Below, one piece after another: positions 43,401-52,716 of a DNA stretch of 64,000 nt. The notes beneath the pieces were generated by a model, which had not been told where the DNA came from, made no database searches, and was given only the letters and a program-made list of their open reading frames with translations. Position 1 is the stretch's first letter, and the number at the start of each line of letters is the position of its first letter. A program made the translations under genes and the position numbers. The stretch lies in assembly GCF_016648105.1 (NCBI RefSeq), contig NZ_JACVVE010000021.1, positions 45,827 through 109,826 of the forward strand, in the 5' to 3' direction. The stretch comes from Pseudomonas sp. S31 (GTDB lineage: Bacteria; Pseudomonadota; Gammaproteobacteria; Pseudomonadales; Pseudomonadaceae).

Positions 43401-44157
43401 GACGGTCAAGGTGTCCGACGACACGGTCATCGTCGGCCACCAGACCGAAGAGGGCAAGGCACCGATGGCCGTGGCCATGGACATCGACGTCGAGGTGGGC
43501 CAGGAGAAGCTTTCGTTCAGCGGCTTTGGCCTCACCGCCAACCTGCTCGGCCATGTACACATCGGCGACAACCTGGACACCCGTGGCGAGCTGAGCCTGG
43601 CCGACGGCCGCTACCGGGCCTACGGCCAACGCCTGACCATCCGCCGCGCACGCCTGCTGTTCGCTGGGCCGATCGATCAGCCTTACCTGGACATCGAGGC
43701 CATTCGCAAGGTCGATGACGTGATCGCCGGCATTCGTTTGAGCGGCAGCGCCGAGCAACCGACCACCCAGGTGTTCTCGGAACCCGCCATGAGCCAGGAG
43801 CAGGCGTTGTCCTACCTAGTGCTCGGCAGGCCACTGAACAACAGTGGCGAAGACAGCAACGTGCTGGCAGAAGCAGCATTGGGCCTGGGCCTTGCGGGCA
43901 GCGAAGGGTTGACCGGCAGCCTGGCCTCGCGCCTGGGGATCGACGACTTCCAGCTCGACACCGAGGGGGCTGGCAACTCGACCAGCGTGGTCGCCAGCGG
44001 CAACATCACCGAGCGCCTGAGCTTGCGCTATGGAGTAGGGGTGTTCGAGCCGGCCAACACCATCGCGCTGCGCTACAAGTTGAGCAAGAAGGTGTATCTG
44101 GAAGCTGCCAGTGGCGTGGCGAGTTCGTTGGACATTTTCTACAAACGCGACTTCTGA
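40486..44157 (+). CDS. tamB: translocation and assembly module inner-membrane protein TamB
   Basis: A 1223-residue AsmA/TamB-family bridge protein: one N-terminal membrane anchor (FILLPLLAVLLLVVLVVVAL), a very long periplasmic beta-rich stretch, and the conserved C-terminal DUF490 domain (about 880-1223) with LADGRYRAYGQRLTIRRARL and SYLVLGRPLN. It interacts with TamA and, in recent work on relatives, moves phospholipid to the outer membrane. The ATG at 40486 overlaps the tamA stop; a GTG three bases earlier is in frame but less likely. A very long frame on the opposite strand is a GC-composition shadow. Confidence 0.95.
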   Translation: MRVVKFILLPLLAVLLLVVLVVVALLGSEGGSRWVLGQVPGLEVSDFQGHLGGSWQASRLIWNSGGNQVELQQPQLAWSPACLLRATLCVERLQAQRIDMAFAPSDQPAEPGPVLLPALRLPVAIELGEVKVGQLRLDGSDLLGDLQLVARWTTSGMRIDSLQLQRDDLHVDLHGDLQPEGDWPLQLEGNVQLPAVEGQAWQLALTATGALQKTLNLQATSSGYLQARLDGEVQALAEHLPAKLHIRSDAFKPSATLPDTLQFNELKLDAEGDLLKGYRLAGTASLPAEQSPVALVLAGRVDAKGARLDALDLSASETQRLSLTASADWQNALTAQASMSWRDFPWLRLYPLETPPEVTLKRLDAQVQYLDGKYQGTFAGDLDGPAGAFSVASPFDGDLEQVRLPQLALTAGQGKAAGAVALRFADTLAWDVDVQLSALDPAYWLAELPGTLAGPLRSKGELKGDRLTLDAQLDLKGRLRGQPAVLKVDAKGADQQWTLGALAVQLGDNRINGSGSLQQRLAGRIDLDLPRLGQLWPGLQGQVKGRLDVAGTLKAPQGTLTLQGQQVAQAENRIQRLALDARLDSTQRGVIDLTASGIRLGETPLGTLQANGKGDIRQQALTLGLDGPQLKLNLALDGQLNQGDWRGRLASGRIQAGGQDWQLQAPARLQRLASGQLDFGAHCWRSGQASLCGDDQRLAPEPRLRYHLKQFPLDSLAQWLPKDFAWQGVLNADINLDIPDSGPKGTLVVDASGGTLRVRDKGQWLDFPYQTLRLDSTLAPRRVDTRLVFRGERLGELNLDTRLDPLGKDKPLSGDFRLAGLDLSIARPFVPMVERLTGQLNGSGRLSGTLLAPQINGNLALTGGEISGAELPVSFEGLSLQALIAGERIQLNGGWQSGATGRGQLSGEMTWGQALAMDLRLQGQRLPVTVEPYATLEASPDLSVRLVDDKLAVTGKVRIPKGEIVVRELPPSTVKVSDDTVIVGHQTEEGKAPMAVAMDIDVEVGQEKLSFSGFGLTANLLGHVHIGDNLDTRGELSLADGRYRAYGQRLTIRRARLLFAGPIDQPYLDIEAIRKVDDVIAGIRLSGSAEQPTTQVFSEPAMSQEQALSYLVLGRPLNNSGEDSNVLAEAALGLGLAGSEGLTGSLASRLGIDDFQLDTEGAGNSTSVVASGNITERLSLRYGVGVFEPANTIALRYKLSKKVYLEAASGVASSLDIFYKRDF

Positions 44158-44158
44158 T

Positions 44159-44177
44159 AGCCCCCGCAGAGGGGGCT
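44159..44177. terminator. short hairpin between tamB and the Mor-like gene
   Basis: Stem AGCCCCC (44159-44165) with GGGGGCT (44171-44177), loop GCAGA. It overlaps the stop codon of the convergent gene; no T-run. Confidence 0.5.
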
Positions 44178-44544
44178 ATGCTTGGCGCCGGATATTGCCG
44201 ATCTGGCGCAGGCTCAGGCCGTACTTGTGCGCCAGCAGGCTGCGTGACAGGCCATCGGCGCTGTCTTTCTGGATCTGCAGGTTGCGTAGCCGGCGCAGGA
44301 AGTGGTCTGGCTTGGGGATTTCCAGGGCCACGCCGGCGAAACGCTTGATCAGCGCGTCGAGTGCTTCGGGCGGGAGGACATCGGCGAGCTTGGTGCGTGC
44401 GCGGTGCTTGGGAATGTACTTTGGGCGGCCGCCAAAAGCGCAGGTCAGGGCGTAGGCGTTTTCGATGCCGACGCATTCGATCAAGGCTTGCAGCGATTGC
44501 GGCAACTGGGTGATGTCGATGCAGGTGAGGTCTGGCAATTCCAT
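44176..44544 (-). CDS. Mor-family transcriptional regulator (orphan)
   Basis: A 122-residue protein resembling the Mor/C activators of Mu-like phages: an N-terminal dimerisation part (about 1-65, with QALIECVGIENAYALTCAFG) and a C-terminal helix-turn-helix (SLLAHKYGLSLRQIGNIRRQ, about 101-120). No phage genes surround it; tamB and a small membrane protein are neighbours. Ribosome site GGAGGGA precedes the ATG at 44544; 14 residues of open frame upstream are not used. Target promoters cannot be told from the sequence. Confidence 0.72.
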   Translation of the reverse strand: MELPDLTCIDITQLPQSLQALIECVGIENAYALTCAFGGRPKYIPKHRARTKLADVLPPEALDALIKRFAGVALEIPKPDHFLRRLRNLQIQKDSADGLSRSLLAHKYGLSLRQIGNIRRQA

Positions 44545-44586
44545 GTGAGGCTCCCTCCAGGAAGATGGGGTGCGATGCTTGAACAT

Positions 44587-44928
44587 CCTTGGTGATTGGC
44601 CAACGATCGCGGATTGTTCGAGATCGTCGGCATGGAGGGATTTTCAGCCAGCGCCAAGCCGGGTCGCTAGGCGCCATGAGGCGTAGGGGATGTAGGCGAG
44701 GCGAGCAGGAATTGCAGGCATCGCATTCCTACGGTGTAGGACGTAGCCTCAGCATCTGCCTACAGCCCTTGATCTTCCGTCTAAGCTTATGGGCAGATCG
44801 AGTGAGGGTGGCAGTACCCGACGTGGTCTGCCGGATGGCGATGAAATGCGGCGTCGTGGGAGGCTGCGATGTATCATGACCACGGCTCGTCGCGAGCCAT
44901 CCGCCCTAGATGTTGCAAGGAAACCCCG
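44587..44928. other. 342-bp intergenic spacer
   Basis: Lies between the divergent Mor-like gene and the small membrane protein gene. I see no gene, no REP palindrome and no strong hairpin; it presumably holds both promoters. Confidence 0.5.
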
Positions 44929-45117
44929 ATGACACACGTACAGCGCCTCAAATACTCTCTGTTGATCATCCTGGTCATGCTGGGCCTGATGTTCGGCCTG
45001 TCCCATCTGCAAAAGCAGGGCACCATCAGCGAGCAGACGTTCCAGATACTGGCCATCGCCATTGCCGTGGTCGTGGTGGTGATCAACGGGATACTGCGGC
45101 GCAAGGTCAAGTCCTGA
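44929..45117 (+). CDS. small membrane protein
   Basis: A 62-residue protein with two hydrophobic helices (YSLLIILVMLGLMFGLSHL and ILAIAIAVVVVVINGIL) joined by a short polar loop, and a basic C-terminus (RRKVKS) that should stay in the cytoplasm. An AAGGA ribosome site precedes the ATG. Function unknown. Confidence 0.72.
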   Translation: MTHVQRLKYSLLIILVMLGLMFGLSHLQKQGTISEQTFQILAIAIAVVVVVINGILRRKVKS

Positions 45118-45125
45118 CCCATGCC

Positions 45126-45147
45126 GGCCGGCCAGCCCTGGCCGGCC
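45126..45147. terminator. hairpin between convergent genes
   Basis: Stem GGCCGGCCA (45126-45134) with TGGCCGGCC (45139-45147), loop GCCC, between the small membrane protein and the Fur-like gene. No T-run, so the termination role is tentative. Confidence 0.5.
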
Positions 45148-45153
45148 CAGCCT

Positions 45154-45528
45154 TCAACGTGCGAGCGGCTGCTCCAGAACGGCGCGGGCCTCGGGGTTGA
45201 GGCTGTAGCACTTGTCGCTGCCCAGGCTGATCACGCCTTCGGCGCACAGACGCTTGAGCACCTCGCGCACGCTCAGGAACGACAACGGAATATCCAGTTT
45301 CTCCAGTTGCGCGTGCACGCCGCGCACGCCGATGCTGCGGCCATTGCGGTCGGCGTGATGCAGCGCGTCGATCACCTTGAGCCGGATAAGGCTGGTACGC
45401 AGGCCGAAGCTGCGCAGCAGTTCGCGAATCTGCTCATTGCCCAGGCGCTCGTCCCCGCTGGCGACCGGTCCGGTGGGCGCCTTGCCCGGGATTGGCCCGG
45501 CCTGCAATGAGGGTTGCGGGTTGTACAT
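45154..45528 (-). CDS. minimal Fur-family regulator
   Basis: A 124-residue protein whose core matches the Fur winged-helix DNA-binding domain: LLRSFGLRTSLIRLKVIDAL, then VRGVHAQLEKLDIPLSFLSV and REVLKRLCAEGVI. The metal-sensing and dimerisation half of Fur/Zur, with its HxH histidines and CxxC pairs, is absent. It is thus either a metal-independent relative or uses another partner. It is divergent from pvdQ, a siderophore-maturation gene, with 197 bp between them. P. putida relatives are annotated as Fe2+/Zn2+ uptake regulation proteins. Confidence 0.72.
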   Translation of the reverse strand: MYNPQPSLQAGPIPGKAPTGPVASGDERLGNEQIRELLRSFGLRTSLIRLKVIDALHHADRNGRSIGVRGVHAQLEKLDIPLSFLSVREVLKRLCAEGVISLGSDKCYSLNPEARAVLEQPLAR

Positions 45529-45725
45529 GTGAATGCTCCTTTTCGTGGACTATCCCGAAATATGGGTGGCTCACTTACTAGGACGAATGAGAACGGCAAA
45601 TCTGCAGCCTTGCGCCAAAAAAAATGCCTCGGTTCTTTTCAAGACGTTGCAGCGCGTGCCAGCGCGTAAAATTTTCATCCAGCCATTCGTCTGATCGGGG
45701 TGACCCCAGAATCCGAGGAGTGCCT

Positions 45726-48038
45726 GTGTTGCCTATTTCGCGTCCCTTCACCTGTGCGGCGCTTGCCGCCGCGCTGGTCGCTTCCAGCCTTGCCGTGCAG
45801 GCAGGGCAAGACGACCTCGCCGCCAGCGCGCAGATCCGTCGTACCAGCTTTGGCGTACCGCACATCGTGGCCAAGGACGAACGTGGCCTGGGCTACGGCA
45901 TCGGCTATGCCTACGCGCAGGACAACCTGTGCCTGTTGGCCAACGAAGTGCTCACCGTCAATGGCGAGCGTGCCCGCTACTTCGGCGCCAAGGGCAAGAC
46001 CCTCGAACAGCGCGAGAACCTGGCCAGCGACCTGTTCTACACCTGGCTCAACACCCCGGTGGCGGTCGATGGCTTCCTCCAGGCCCAGCCTGCGGAGGTC
46101 CGCGAGCTGCTCGAAGGCTACGCCAGTGGCTACAACCGGGCCCTGGGTGAGCGGCGCAAGGCGGGCTTGCCAGCCGAATGCGGGCAGGGCGAGTGGGTGC
46201 GGCCCATCACCAGCCTGGACCTGGTCAAGCTGACTCGGCGTCTGTTGGTCGAAGGCGGCGTAGGCCAGTTCGGCGAGGCCTTGGTGGCGGCGCAGCCTCC
46301 GCGCCAGGCAGCCCAACGCCCGGCGGCCGATTATGCCGCGGCATTGGCCATGCAGGAGCGCTTTGCCTTCGAGCGCGGCAGCAATGCCGTGGCGGTCGGC
46401 GCACAGCGATCTGCCAACGGTCGCGGCCTGCTGCTGGCCAACCCGCATTTCCCGTGGATGGGCGCGATGCGTTTCTACCAGATGCAGCTGACCATCCCTG
46501 GGAAGCTCGACGTGATGGGGGCGGCGCTGCCCGGCCTGCCGGTGGTCAACATCGGTTTCAACCGTTATCTGGCCTGGACCCACACGGTCGACACGTCGAA
46601 GCACTTCACGCTCTATCGCCTGCAACTCGACCCCAAGGACCCGACCCGCTACCTGCTCGACGGGCAGTCGCTGCCGCTGGACCGGCAGTCCTTGAGCGTC
46701 ACGGTCAAAGCCGAGGATGGCACCCTGAGCCAGGTACGGCGCGAGGTCTATGCCTCGAAGTTCGGCCCGGTGGTGCAGTGGCCCGGGCGTCTGGACTGGG
46801 ATACCCAGGCCGCCTACAGCCTACGCGATGCCAACCTGGACAATACCCGGGTGCTGCAGCAGTGGTATCAGATCAACCGCGCCAGCAACCTGGATGAGCT
46901 CAAGGGCTCGATCGCGCAGTTGCAAGGCATTCCGTGGGTCAACACCCTGGCGGTGGACGAGGGTGGCCATGCCCTTTACCTGAACCAGTCGGTGGTGCCC
47001 TATGTGGACAAGGCACTGCTGGGCCAATGCAGCAATCCGGCGCTGAAGGGGCCGCTGGTGGTGCTGGACGGCTCGCGTTCTGCCTGCCAGTGGAAGGTCG
47101 ACGCGCAGGCGGCGCAGCCAGGGATCTTCCCCGCGCGCTTGCTGCCGAGCCTTGAGCGCGAAGACTTCGTGCAGAACTCCAATGACCCGGCGTGGATGGT
47201 CAACCCGGCACAGCCGTTGACTGGCTTCTCACCCGTGGTCAGCCGTGACGATCAGCCACTGGGCATGCGCGGGCGCTTTGCCCTGCAGCGCCTGCAAGGC
47301 AATGCCAAGCTGGGCGTGGCGGATCTGCAGCGCATGGTGATGGATGATGAGGTGTACCTGGCCAGCTTGCTGCTGCCCGACCTGCTGCACTGGTGCCAGG
47401 GGGCCGAGGCCGACCTGCGACCGGTATGCTCCAGCCTGGCCGAGTGGAACGGCAAGGCCGATCTGGACAGCGGGGTCGGCTTGGTGCACTTCAGCAACAT
47501 CCTCGAAGCGATGGCCCGCCATCCGCAAAGCTGGCGGGTGGCCTTCGATCCGGCCGACCCGCAGCACACGCCGCGAGGGCTGGCGGTGGAGCAGGCGCAA
47601 GTGCGCAAGCTGCTGCGCGAGGCGGCGCTGGCTTCGATGCAACAGGTCGCCAAGAGTGGCGTCGCCGACGGCAGCCAATGGGGGCAGATCCAGCAGGCGC
47701 TCAATGGCACCCCGGTAGCCGGCGGGCCCCAGGCGCTAGGCATCTACAACGCGATCAGCAGCATCCCGCACGGGCCGGGCAAGCGTCTGGTGGTCAGTGG
47801 CACCAGCTACTTGCAACTGGTCAGCTTCACCGAGAAGGGGCCGCAGGCCACCGGGCTGCTGGCGTTCTCCCAGTCCAGCGAAGCGGGTTCGGCGCATTTC
47901 AGCGACCAGACCAAGGCATTCTCGGACAAGCGCTTGGCACCTATTCCCTTCACCGAGGCGCAGATCAAGGCTGATCCGCAATACCGGCAGTATGTGATCA
48001 GCGAGCACGACAAGGGGGCCGTGGCCAGTCAGCCATAG
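45726..48038 (+). CDS. pvdQ: acyl-homoserine lactone / pyoverdine precursor acylase (Ntn hydrolase)
   Basis: A 770-residue periplasmic N-terminal-nucleophile acylase made as one chain and self-cleaved into alpha and beta subunits. Signal peptide about 1-26. The new beta N-terminus is Gly-Ser219 (ERGSNAVAVG); Ser219 is the nucleophile, as at the matching site of P. aeruginosa PvdQ. LLLANPHFPW, LPGLPVVNIGFNRYLAWTHT and DFVQNSNDPAW follow closely the PvdQ sequence. PvdQ removes the fatty acid from the pyoverdine precursor and can also cleave long-chain homoserine lactones. The GTG at 45726 follows AGGAG by 5 bases; TTG at 45729 is an alternative. Confidence 0.9.
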   Translation: MLPISRPFTCAALAAALVASSLAVQAGQDDLAASAQIRRTSFGVPHIVAKDERGLGYGIGYAYAQDNLCLLANEVLTVNGERARYFGAKGKTLEQRENLASDLFYTWLNTPVAVDGFLQAQPAEVRELLEGYASGYNRALGERRKAGLPAECGQGEWVRPITSLDLVKLTRRLLVEGGVGQFGEALVAAQPPRQAAQRPAADYAAALAMQERFAFERGSNAVAVGAQRSANGRGLLLANPHFPWMGAMRFYQMQLTIPGKLDVMGAALPGLPVVNIGFNRYLAWTHTVDTSKHFTLYRLQLDPKDPTRYLLDGQSLPLDRQSLSVTVKAEDGTLSQVRREVYASKFGPVVQWPGRLDWDTQAAYSLRDANLDNTRVLQQWYQINRASNLDELKGSIAQLQGIPWVNTLAVDEGGHALYLNQSVVPYVDKALLGQCSNPALKGPLVVLDGSRSACQWKVDAQAAQPGIFPARLLPSLEREDFVQNSNDPAWMVNPAQPLTGFSPVVSRDDQPLGMRGRFALQRLQGNAKLGVADLQRMVMDDEVYLASLLLPDLLHWCQGAEADLRPVCSSLAEWNGKADLDSGVGLVHFSNILEAMARHPQSWRVAFDPADPQHTPRGLAVEQAQVRKLLREAALASMQQVAKSGVADGSQWGQIQQALNGTPVAGGPQALGIYNAISSIPHGPGKRLVVSGTSYLQLVSFTEKGPQATGLLAFSQSSEAGSAHFSDQTKAFSDKRLAPIPFTEAQIKADPQYRQYVISEHDKGAVASQP

Positions 48039-48047
48039 GTGCAATGA

Positions 48048-48091
48048 ATCGCCGGCAAAGCCATTCCTGCAGGAACCGGCTTGCCGGCGAT
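48048..48091. repeat. REP-like palindrome
   Basis: Arms ATCGCCGGCAA (48048-48058) and TTGCCGGCGAT (48081-48091) around CCTGCAGG-containing loop, between convergent pvdQ and lpxH. It is of the GCCGGCAAGCCGG type common in P. putida and may act as a bidirectional terminator. Confidence 0.72.
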
Positions 48092-48108
48092 GAAGACAGG
48101 AGGGGCCT

Positions 48109-48831
48109 TCAGGAGAACTCGAACGGCTCCAGCTGGAAACCGTGCTCGTCCACCTGCAAGGTCCAGCCACGGCGGTCCCAGTCGCCCAGCACGATACGCC
48201 GCGCGGGCTGGCCGTCGACCACCAGCTTGTGGATCGCCGGCCGGTGCGTGTGGCCGTGGACCAGAGTGCGCACGCCATGGGCGGCCATTACCCGGGGTAC
48301 TTCCTCAGGCGTCACGTCGACGATCTCGGTGGCCTTCATGCGCACTTGCGCACGGCTTTCACTGCGCAGCTTGCGTGCCAGCTTGTGCCGAGCGGACAGC
48401 GGCAGGTGCCGGAGGATCCACAGGGTCAGCGGGTTGCGCAGGTAGCGGCGCAGTTTCATGTAGGCCGCGTCGCGGGTACACAGGGTGTCGCCATGCATCA
48501 GCAGCACTGCCTCGCCACCCAGCTCGATCACGCTCGGGTCGGGCAGCAGGGTCGCGCCTGCGGCCTTGCAGAAGCCCTGGCCGAGCAGGAAGTCACGGTT
48601 GCCGTGCATCAGGTAGATGGCTGTGCCGCTGTCGCTCAACTGGCGCAGGGCCTGGCAGATCGACTGCTGGAAGGGCGTCATGGCATCGTCGCCGATCCAG
48701 GCCTCGAAAAAGTCGCCGAGGATGTACAGGGCCTCGGCATGGCGGGCGCGGCCATCGAGCAGATCAAGAAACGCCCGGGTAATGTCCGGGCGTTCTTCTT
48801 GCAGGTGCAGATCGGAGATCAGCAGTATCAC
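48109..48831 (-). CDS. lpxH: UDP-2,3-diacylglucosamine diphosphatase
   Basis: A 240-residue calcineurin-like metallophosphoesterase of lipid A synthesis, cleaving UDP-2,3-diacylglucosamine to lipid X. All metal-ligand motifs are readable: SDLHL (6-10), GDFFEAWIGDD (about 39-49), GNRDFLLG (about 78-85), HGD (114) and GHTHRP (about 194-199). It acts at the inner face of the inner membrane. Its start overlaps the ppiB stop by 4 bp (ATGA), so the two are translated together. Confidence 0.95.
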   Translation of the reverse strand: MILLISDLHLQEERPDITRAFLDLLDGRARHAEALYILGDFFEAWIGDDAMTPFQQSICQALRQLSDSGTAIYLMHGNRDFLLGQGFCKAAGATLLPDPSVIELGGEAVLLMHGDTLCTRDAAYMKLRRYLRNPLTLWILRHLPLSARHKLARKLRSESRAQVRMKATEIVDVTPEEVPRVMAAHGVRTLVHGHTHRPAIHKLVVDGQPARRIVLGDWDRRGWTLQVDEHGFQLEPFEFS

Positions 48832-49331
48832 TCAATGATCTCGGCTTTCTCGATGATCACGTCGTCTTTCGGCACGTCCTGGTGGCCAGCCTTGGAGCCA
48901 GTGGCGACTTTTTCGATCGCGTCGACCACTTCACGGCCTTCGATCACTTCACCGAACACGGCGTAGCCCCAGCCCTGCACGTTCTTGCCGCTGTGGTTGA
49001 GGAAGTTATTGTCGGAGGCGTTGATGAAGAACTGTGCGGAAGCGGAGTGCGGCTCCATGGTGCGGGCCATGGCAATGCTGTACTTGGTGTTCTTCAGGCC
49101 ATTGTCGGCTTCGTTCTGGATGCTGGCACGCTTGTCACGTTTTTCGTTCATGCCTGGCTCGAAACCGCCGCCCTGGATCATGAAGCCTTTGATGACGCGG
49201 TGGAATACGGTGTTGCTGTAGTGGCCAGCGTTAACGTATTCGATGAAGTTGGCCACGGTGATCGGGGCTTTTTCAGCGTTCAGCTGGATGACGATATCGC
49301 CTTGGTTGGTGGTCAGTTTGACTTTGGACAT
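48828..49331 (-). CDS. ppiB: peptidyl-prolyl cis-trans isomerase B (cyclophilin)
   Basis: A 167-residue cytoplasmic cyclophilin without signal peptide. Signature residues FHRVIKGFMIQGGGF (about 44-58, with the catalytic Arg) and SASAQFFINASDN (about 96-108) are intact. It starts at 49331; the frame extends upstream but only the part from here is homologous. It is upstream of and overlaps lpxH, and is divergent from glnS with a 247-bp promoter region. Confidence 0.95.
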   Translation of the reverse strand: MSKVKLTTNQGDIVIQLNAEKAPITVANFIEYVNAGHYSNTVFHRVIKGFMIQGGGFEPGMNEKRDKRASIQNEADNGLKNTKYSIAMARTMEPHSASAQFFINASDNNFLNHSGKNVQGWGYAVFGEVIEGREVVDAIEKVATGSKAGHQDVPKDDVIIEKAEIIE

Positions 49332-49578
49332 GCTGGAATTCGCTCTCTCAAGGCATTCGGGAATAGGGTGCGCAGGGCGCCTGTAGTCACCTGACGCAGG
49401 ATCCGGCGACCACGACACATGGCGCGCAGGGGCCATTTTGCCAGGCTGCGGCAAAAAGCGGCGATAAATCACGGCAGTTTGTCCGAGCCCGACTGTCAGC
49501 AGCTTGACTGCTTCGGCTATGATAGGCCCTTTGATTCAATCGGCCTACCCAGGCCGGACACGTGCATTCAAGGATCCT

Positions 49579-51282
<1,704 letters not shown>

Positions 51283-51291
51283 GGAATCGCC

Positions 51292-52674
51292 GTGCTTACC
51301 ATCTACAACACGCTGAGCAAGACCAAGGAAACCTTCAAGCCGCTCGACGGCAACAAGGTGCGCATGTACGTGTGCGGCATGACCGTGTACGACTACTGCC
51401 ACCTGGGCCATGGCCGCAGCATGGTGGCCTTCGACCTGGTTACCCGCTGGCTGCGCAAGAGCGGCTACGAACTGACCTACGTGCGCAACATCACCGACAT
51501 CGACGACAAGATCATCAACCGGGCCAACGAGAACGGCGAGTCGTTCGACGCGCTGACCGCCCGTATGATCGACGCGATGCATGAAGACGAGCGTCGCCTC
51601 AACATCCTGCCGCCGGACCAGGAACCGCGTGCCACCGACCATATCGCCGGCATGCACGCGATGATCCAGACCCTGATCGACAAAGGCTACGCCTACGCGC
51701 CGGGCAATGGCGACGTGTACTACCGGGTCGGCAAGTTCGTCGGTTACGGCAAGCTGTCGCGCAAGAAGATCGAAGACCTGCGCATCGGTGCACGCATCGA
51801 GGTCGACGAGGCCAAGCAGGACCCGCTGGACTTCGTGCTGTGGAAGGGTGTCAAGCCCGGCGAGCCGAGCTGGGAGTCGCCGTGGGGCCCAGGCCGTCCG
51901 GGCTGGCACATCGAATGCTCGGTGATGTCGACTTGCTGCCTGGGCGAGAGCTTCGACATTCACGGCGGTGGCAGCGACCTGGAGTTCCCGCACCACGAGA
52001 ACGAGATCGCCCAGAGCGAAGCCGCCACCGGCAAGCAGTACGCCAATGCCTGGATGCACTGCGGCATGATCCGCATCAATGGCGAGAAGATGTCCAAGTC
52101 GTTGAACAACTTCTTCACCATTCGCGACGTGCTTGAAAAGTATCACCCGGAAGTGGTGCGCTACCTGCTGGTGGCCAGCCACTACCGCAGCGCCATCAAC
52201 TATTCCGAAGACAGCCTGCGTGATGCCAAGGGTGCGCTGGAGCGCTTCTATCATGCCCTGCGCGGCTTGCCGCGGGTGGCGGCCAAGGGTGGCGAAGCGT
52301 TCGTCGAGCGCTTCAGCGTGGCGATGAACGACGACTTCGGTACGCCCGAGGCCTGCGCGGTATTGTTCGACCTGGTGCGTGAGATCAACCGCCTGCGTGA
52401 CAGCGACCCTGAGGCCGCCGCCGGCCTGGCCGGTCGCTTGCGCGAGTTGGGTGATGTGCTGGGTGTGCTGCAGCTGGATGCCGATGAGTTCCTGCGTGCC
52501 GGTGCCGAAGGCAAGGTCGATGGCGCCGAAGTGGAAGCCTTGATCCAGGCGCGCCTGCAGGCGCGTGCCGACAAGAACTGGGCCGAGTCCGACCGTATCC
52601 GCGACCAGCTGACCGCCATGGGCGTGGTGCTGGAAGACAGCAAGGGTGCCACTACCTGGCGACTGGCTGACTGA
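51292..52674 (+). CDS. cysS: cysteinyl-tRNA synthetase
   Basis: A 460-residue class I synthetase charging tRNA-Cys. Zinc-site Cys in VCGMTVYD (about 27-34), the HIGH equivalent HLGHGRS (about 38-44), a second zinc region with Cys and HHENEIAQSE (about 234-243), and KMSKS (KMSKSLNNF, about 265). GTG start with an AAGGAA ribosome site. It is co-transcribed with glnS and ended by a strong terminator. Confidence 0.97.
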   Translation: MLTIYNTLSKTKETFKPLDGNKVRMYVCGMTVYDYCHLGHGRSMVAFDLVTRWLRKSGYELTYVRNITDIDDKIINRANENGESFDALTARMIDAMHEDERRLNILPPDQEPRATDHIAGMHAMIQTLIDKGYAYAPGNGDVYYRVGKFVGYGKLSRKKIEDLRIGARIEVDEAKQDPLDFVLWKGVKPGEPSWESPWGPGRPGWHIECSVMSTCCLGESFDIHGGGSDLEFPHHENEIAQSEAATGKQYANAWMHCGMIRINGEKMSKSLNNFFTIRDVLEKYHPEVVRYLLVASHYRSAINYSEDSLRDAKGALERFYHALRGLPRVAAKGGEAFVERFSVAMNDDFGTPEACAVLFDLVREINRLRDSDPEAAAGLAGRLRELGDVLGVLQLDADEFLRAGAEGKVDGAEVEALIQARLQARADKNWAESDRIRDQLTAMGVVLEDSKGATTWRLAD

Positions 52675-52685
52675 TCAGCGTAATT

Positions 52686-52716
52686 GGGGCCGCAACGCGG
52701 CCCCAGCTTTTATTTG
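52686..52716. terminator. intrinsic terminator of glnS-cysS
   Basis: Stem GGGGCCGC (52686-52693) with GCGGCCCC (52697-52704), AAC loop, followed by AGCTTTTATTT. It reaches into the stop of the convergent histidine kinase gene. Confidence 0.85.

Noticed and set aside
41902..43758. Long 618-codon minus-strand frame opposite tamB
   Set aside because: Composition shadow of a GC-rich gene; no ribosome site, no domain, and tamB on the plus strand is clearly coding.
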